Of a stretch of 35,381 bases of DNA, positions 32,830 to 35,381 are shown one piece after another (positions within the stretch are counted from its first letter, which is position 1; each line of letters opens with the position of its first letter). The notes below the pieces were generated by a model that saw nothing but the letters and a program-made list of their open reading frames with translations, ran no database searches and was not told the DNA's origin. The stretch covers positions 1-35,381 of the forward strand of contig JALSRD010000096.1 in the NCBI GenBank assembly GCA_026984935.1, given 5' to 3'. A program made the position numbers and the translations under genes. Source of the DNA: Desulfobacterales bacterium. GTDB lineage: Bacteria; Desulfobacterota; Desulfobacteria; Desulfobacterales; JALSRD01.

Positions 32830-33959
32830 AGCCTCTCCGCAGCCTGCTCCAGGGTTTGATCTTTCTTGGCAAAACAGAAGCGCAGCACGCGGTGGTCATC
32901 GCGGCGGTGGTAGAAAACCGAAGGGGGTATGGCCGCCACCTTGTGTTCGATGGTCAGGCGCCGGGCAAAATCGACGTCGTTTTCATCGGAGATGGCGCTG
33001 AAATCGAGCATGATGAAATAGGTGCCGCAGCACGCCAGCGGTTTGAAGCGCGAACCGGCGAGCATGGCAAGGAAACGGTCGCGTTTCCGCTGGTAGAAGC
33101 CGGCCAGCTCCAGATAGGTTGAGCTGTCGGCCAGGTAGTCGGCATAGGCGTACTGGATGGGCGTGTTGGCGGCGTACACCAGAAACTGGTGTACGCGGCG
33201 CAGTTCGGCCGTCAGTTCCCTCGGCGCCAGGCAGTAGCCCGTTTTCCAGCCGGTGGCGTGGTACATCTTGCCAAAAGATCCGACCACGAAGCTGCGCTGA
33301 GCCAGCGGCGGATACTTGGCCATGCTCTCGTGGGGCCGGCCGTCGAAGATGATGTGCTCATACACTTCGTCGCTCAGGATCAGCACGTCGCTGCCGTGCG
33401 TGATGCGCTGCAGGGCGGCCATGTCGCGGTCATCGAAAACGGCGCCGCTGGGGTTGTGCGGCGAGTTGAGGACGACCAGGCGCGTGCGGTTGGACAGCGC
33501 TTCCGCCAGCCGGTCCCAGTCGATGCGGTAATCCGGATAGCGCATGGCGACGTACACCGGGATGCCGCCGTTCAATTGCACCGCCGGGGCGTAGGAGTCG
33601 TAGGCCGGCTCGACGATGATCACCTCGTCGCCCGGCCGCACCACGGCGCAGATGGCGGCAAAAATGGCTTCGGTGGCACCGGCCGTAATCGTGATCTCGC
33701 TTTCGGGGTCATATTGCCGGCCGTGGCAGGCCGCAACCATTTCGGCAATGCGTTCGCGCAGCGGCAGTACGCCCTGCATGGGGGCGTACTGGTTGTGGCC
33801 GCGGCGCATGTAATGGCCGACACGGGAAACCAGCTCCGGATCCACATCGAAATCGGGAAATCCCTGGGAGAGGTTAATGGCGCCCTGGGCGTTGGCCAGC
33901 GCCGTCATGGTGGCAAAGATGGTGGTGCCCACCCGAGGCAGTTTGGAGGTGATTTCCAT
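32817..33959 (-). CDS. PLP-dependent aminotransferase, methionine/glutamine transaminase K type (YbdL-like)
   Basis: 380 residues from the ATG at 33959; the nearest good ribosome-like site (AAAGGCGG) is about 13 bases away. It is a class I/II aminotransferase: LSQGFPDFDVDPEL, ITAGATEAIFAAI, NSPHNPSGAVF (Asn169), SDEVYEHIIF (Asp197, Tyr200) and the PLP lysine Lys231 in GSFGKMYHATGWKTGYC. It resembles YbdL/kynurenine-glutamine transaminases, which aminate keto acids such as 4-methylthio-2-oxobutanoate using glutamine. The adjacent omega-amidase would remove the co-product and pull the reaction forward. The exact substrate is inferred. Confidence 0.9.
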   Translation of the reverse strand: MEITSKLPRVGTTIFATMTALANAQGAINLSQGFPDFDVDPELVSRVGHYMRRGHNQYAPMQGVLPLRERIAEMVAACHGRQYDPESEITITAGATEAIFAAICAVVRPGDEVIIVEPAYDSYAPAVQLNGGIPVYVAMRYPDYRIDWDRLAEALSNRTRLVVLNSPHNPSGAVFDDRDMAALQRITHGSDVLILSDEVYEHIIFDGRPHESMAKYPPLAQRSFVVGSFGKMYHATGWKTGYCLAPRELTAELRRVHQFLVYAANTPIQYAYADYLADSSTYLELAGFYQRKRDRFLAMLAGSRFKPLACCGTYFIMLDFSAISDENDVDFARRLTIEHKVAAIPPSVFYHRRDDHRVLRFCFAKKDQTLEQAAERLCRI

Positions 33960-34022
33960 GGGGTTGTTTTTACCGCCTTTCCGAGCGTTGCCGGCGGCAA
34001 ATGCCGCCAATATGCCTGTTGG

Positions 34023-34051
34023 TTAATAAAAAACCTGCGCGCATCTGTCAA
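34023..34051 (-). promoter_or_regulatory. promoter of the aminotransferase/omega-amidase operon
   Basis: On the minus strand: TTGACA (34051-34046), 17 bases, TATTAA (34028-34023). An inverted repeat, ATCTGT-N6-ACAGAT (34043-34060), overlaps the -35 box and may be an operator. A hairpin (GGCGGC, 4-base loop, GCCGCC at 33993-34008) lies in the leader. Confidence 0.55.
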
Positions 34052-34077
34052 CACACAGATTTTTGGAGATCGGCGCC

Positions 34078-34710
34078 ATGGGCTTGAAGCGCTTACGACG
34101 CGGCCGGTGCGCATTGGTATTTTCCCTTTCCAGTCGAGTGGGTCCCGAAACCTGCCGCAAAGGGTGTGAAAACCTGGCGCGTGCGGTGATCGAAAATCGT
34201 GCCCGCAGCAGAATAGAAAATCTACCGGTGGTGTTCTTTCTGAACGGGAAAAAGATCGGCGCCAATTCCGCCCGCACAACGACTTTCCGATATGTGCCGA
34301 GGCAGACCGGAAAGCATGTGTTTTCCGTCAGAGCCGGACCGGCCGAAAGAATCGGTCAACGCCGGGAACGAAGCAATACCGCCAAAGCCCGCCTTACAGT
34401 CAATGAGACGCAGTTTACTCCCTCGTCCGCGACAAGCCAGGCCTTGATGCCGGGGCACGCTGAGCCCACACCTGGAAAGGCGGCAGCAAGAAACAAGGTC
34501 GCTGTGCCCACGGTAAAAGACGGCCACCGGATCGCACCTGTCACCGGCGAGGGAAAGAGGGGCCGCAGCGGAGCGCAGGTCGCACGCACGCACAGCATAG
34601 ATGCTATAGCCAACCAGGGGCATTCGCTTGAACGTATAGCGCAGGGTGAGGATTGGCCCATAATCCGGGCGACGTACATTAGGCTACAAATCAGACCCCG
34701 TCAATGGTAG
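34078..34710 (+). CDS. hypothetical protein or gene remnant with an Ig-like segment
   Basis: The open frame runs 210 residues from the ATG at 34078, with no good ribosome site. Residues about 50-110 look like part of an Ig-like beta-sandwich: VVFFLNGKKIG, TTTFRYVPRQTGKHVFSVRA and SNTAKARLTV. The pattern of LNG, YxPxxxGxHxxSVRA and SNTxxxxLTV is typical of such domains in surface proteins. The parts before and after show no family pattern, and codon use looks less regular than in the neighbours. It has no signal peptide. I consider a decayed or truncated surface-protein gene more likely than an intact gene. Confidence 0.3.
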   Translation: MGLKRLRRGRCALVFSLSSRVGPETCRKGCENLARAVIENRARSRIENLPVVFFLNGKKIGANSARTTTFRYVPRQTGKHVFSVRAGPAERIGQRRERSNTAKARLTVNETQFTPSSATSQALMPGHAEPTPGKAAARNKVAVPTVKDGHRIAPVTGEGKRGRSGAQVARTHSIDAIANQGHSLERIAQGEDWPIIRATYIRLQIRPRQW

Positions 34711-35145
34711 AGACGCCCTAATCTATCACCAGAATTGCCGCATCCTCGTCCACATCTTTTCGCCGGAAACGCGCCGCTATGAAAGGCGCATCAGCTGCGC
34801 CCCCGGCGGCGTTACCCCGGTTCATGTTCATCCCGGGGCCTGACAGACGATGGATATCCTTTGCCGCGTCAGGCGGGAAGGCATCACCGCATCGATATAA
34901 CTTCCGGAAAAATTACGGCCGCGCCGTCTATAGCAGGGTGCCCGGGATGAGAACTTACAAACCGGATCCATTCAGTCCCCCTCCCGGACCGCCTCCGGCG
35001 GCCCTGCCCGCAGCTTGACCCGGCCGCCGCCGGCCATTTCGGTTTTAAACTTTTTTTTGAACCTTTTTGACTGGCCGGGGTACTATACATCAGAAACTTG
35101 CTTATCGAGGGAAACCCGCAGCACGTTGAGACAGGGAGGAAAACC
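34711..35145. other. gene-poor stretch
   Basis: About 430 bases with no convincing gene. It holds several small GC palindromes (for example GGCC-N6-GGCC near 35022-35035) and AT-rich T-tracts (35040-35070) that may end transcription. The AT-rich part leads into the small exported peptide gene. Confidence 0.35.
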
Positions 35146-35310
35146 ATGAAGAAGACGGCCATGCTTGTGATCTCTTGGGTTATCATGTCACTGCTGACCG
35201 CCGGCCTCGGCATTTCTGCAAGCACCAAGCCTTCGCGTGTGAGAAAGGGCAAACAGGCGCCCGGCTGGTGCTTTAACCCTACAACGAAACCTATAAATAA
35301 TAAAACTTGA
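35146..35310 (+). CDS. small exported peptide, possibly truncated
   Basis: 54 residues; GGGAGGA lies six bases before the ATG at 35146. A signal peptide covers about 1-25 (MKKTAMLVISWVIMSLLTAG, cleavage near ISA). The remaining 29 residues are basic and contain one Cys. No family is recognised. The last codons are AT-rich, unlike the start, and the stop lies inside the -35 box of the next promoter. This suggests that the original gene was longer and was cut by an inserted element whose edge lies near 35285-35305. Confidence 0.5.
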   Translation: MKKTAMLVISWVIMSLLTAGLGISASTKPSRVRKGKQAPGWCFNPTTKPINNKT

Positions 35311-35335
35311 CTTGTAACACATGATCTGCTAGATT
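35307..35335 (+). promoter_or_regulatory. promoter of the gene at the right edge
   Basis: TTGACT (35307-35312), 17 bases, TAGATT (35330-35335). Transcription would begin about 35342, giving a leader of about 23 bases that contains AAAGGAGG. Confidence 0.55.
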
Positions 35336-35371
35336 ACGAAACTAAAACCGAAAGGAGGCAGATCATGTTAC
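35314..35371. repeat. long imperfect inverted repeat over promoter, ribosome site and start codon
   Basis: The left arm GTAACACATGATCTGC (35314-35329) and the right arm GCAGATCATGTTAC (35358-35371) are exact complements over all 14 right-arm bases, except for an extra AC in the left arm. The left arm lies in the promoter spacer. The right arm contains the start codon and begins at the last base of the AAAGGAGG. Only read-through RNA would contain both arms. Confidence 0.75.
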
Positions 35372-35381
35372 CGGAGATTCG
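35365..35381 (+). CDS. start of a gene cut by the window edge, possibly a transposase
   Basis: AAAGGAGG, six bases, then ATG and five further codon starts (MLPEI and a partial codon). Too short to identify. The surrounding inverted repeat resembles that of insertion sequences, where it blocks transposase synthesis from outside transcripts. A transposase is therefore suggested, not shown. Confidence 0.45.

Noticed and set aside
100-34073. The 14-base string TTTTTGGAGATCGG occurs at 100-113 and 34060-34073
   Set aside because: One such match is expected by chance in 35 kb, and the flanks share nothing, so it is not evidence for attachment sites.
34718-34831. 37-codon minus-strand frame ending in DEDAAILVID
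   Set aside because: The protein-like ending drew attention, but there is no ribosome site and no family match.

Overview
The window is GC-rich, densely packed bacterial chromosome. It most likely comes from an anaerobic Desulfobacterota (Desulfobacteraceae-like) organism. This lineage call is inference: it rests on a flavoredoxin-type flavin reductase, a LutABC lactate-oxidation operon, a PhaR polyester-granule regulator, several branched-chain amino-acid (Liv) ABC systems and the general gene style. No rRNA, tRNA or CRISPR array is visible.

Layout. 1-1162: a toxin-antitoxin locus on the minus strand whose RelE-type toxin is frameshifted, behind a perfect-consensus sigma-70 promoter, and a divergent glycine-zipper lipoprotein. 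1531-6914 (minus): a DMT/EamA exporter followed by a complete Liv system (binding protein, LivH, LivM, LivG, LivF). 7122-9953 (minus): lutABC. 10268-11253 (minus): a permease split into two overlapping half genes. 11373-13025 (minus): malic enzyme. 13321-14439 (plus): a lipoprotein MsrA-MsrB fusion. 14519-16564 (plus): an ECF sigma factor, a zinc-finger anti-sigma factor and two small exported proteins, with two matching ECF promoters. 16651-17079: ArfB. 17107-19294 (minus): nadK and two exported proteins in one overlapping operon. 19536-22889 (plus): a second Liv system without its own binding protein. Then come an inverted-repeat element, an FKBP isomerase, a flavoredoxin-like protein and a stand-alone binding protein on the minus strand. 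26267-31291 (plus): a third, E. coli-like complete Liv system, followed by phaR. 32050-33959 (minus): an omega-amidase/aminotransferase pair. 34000-35145 is gene-poor with a possible gene remnant. The right edge holds a small exported peptide and the first codons of another gene.

How it works together. Three separate Liv uptake systems within 30 kb suggest heavy use of amino acids or related carboxylates. Lactate oxidation and malic enzyme both feed pyruvate, and PhaR points to carbon storage as polyhydroxyalkanoate. The MsrAB lipoprotein and the ECF module look like envelope stress functions.

The two most interesting signals are regulatory. One is the ECF module, where promoters of the form TGAAnnT-N16-TCTAA sit before the sigma gene and before the 16103 gene. 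The other is the right edge, where a long imperfect inverted repeat brackets a promoter, a Shine-Dalgarno site and a start codon. That arrangement is like the read-through protection of insertion-sequence transposases. No wholly new enzymatic system can be claimed from sequence reading alone.
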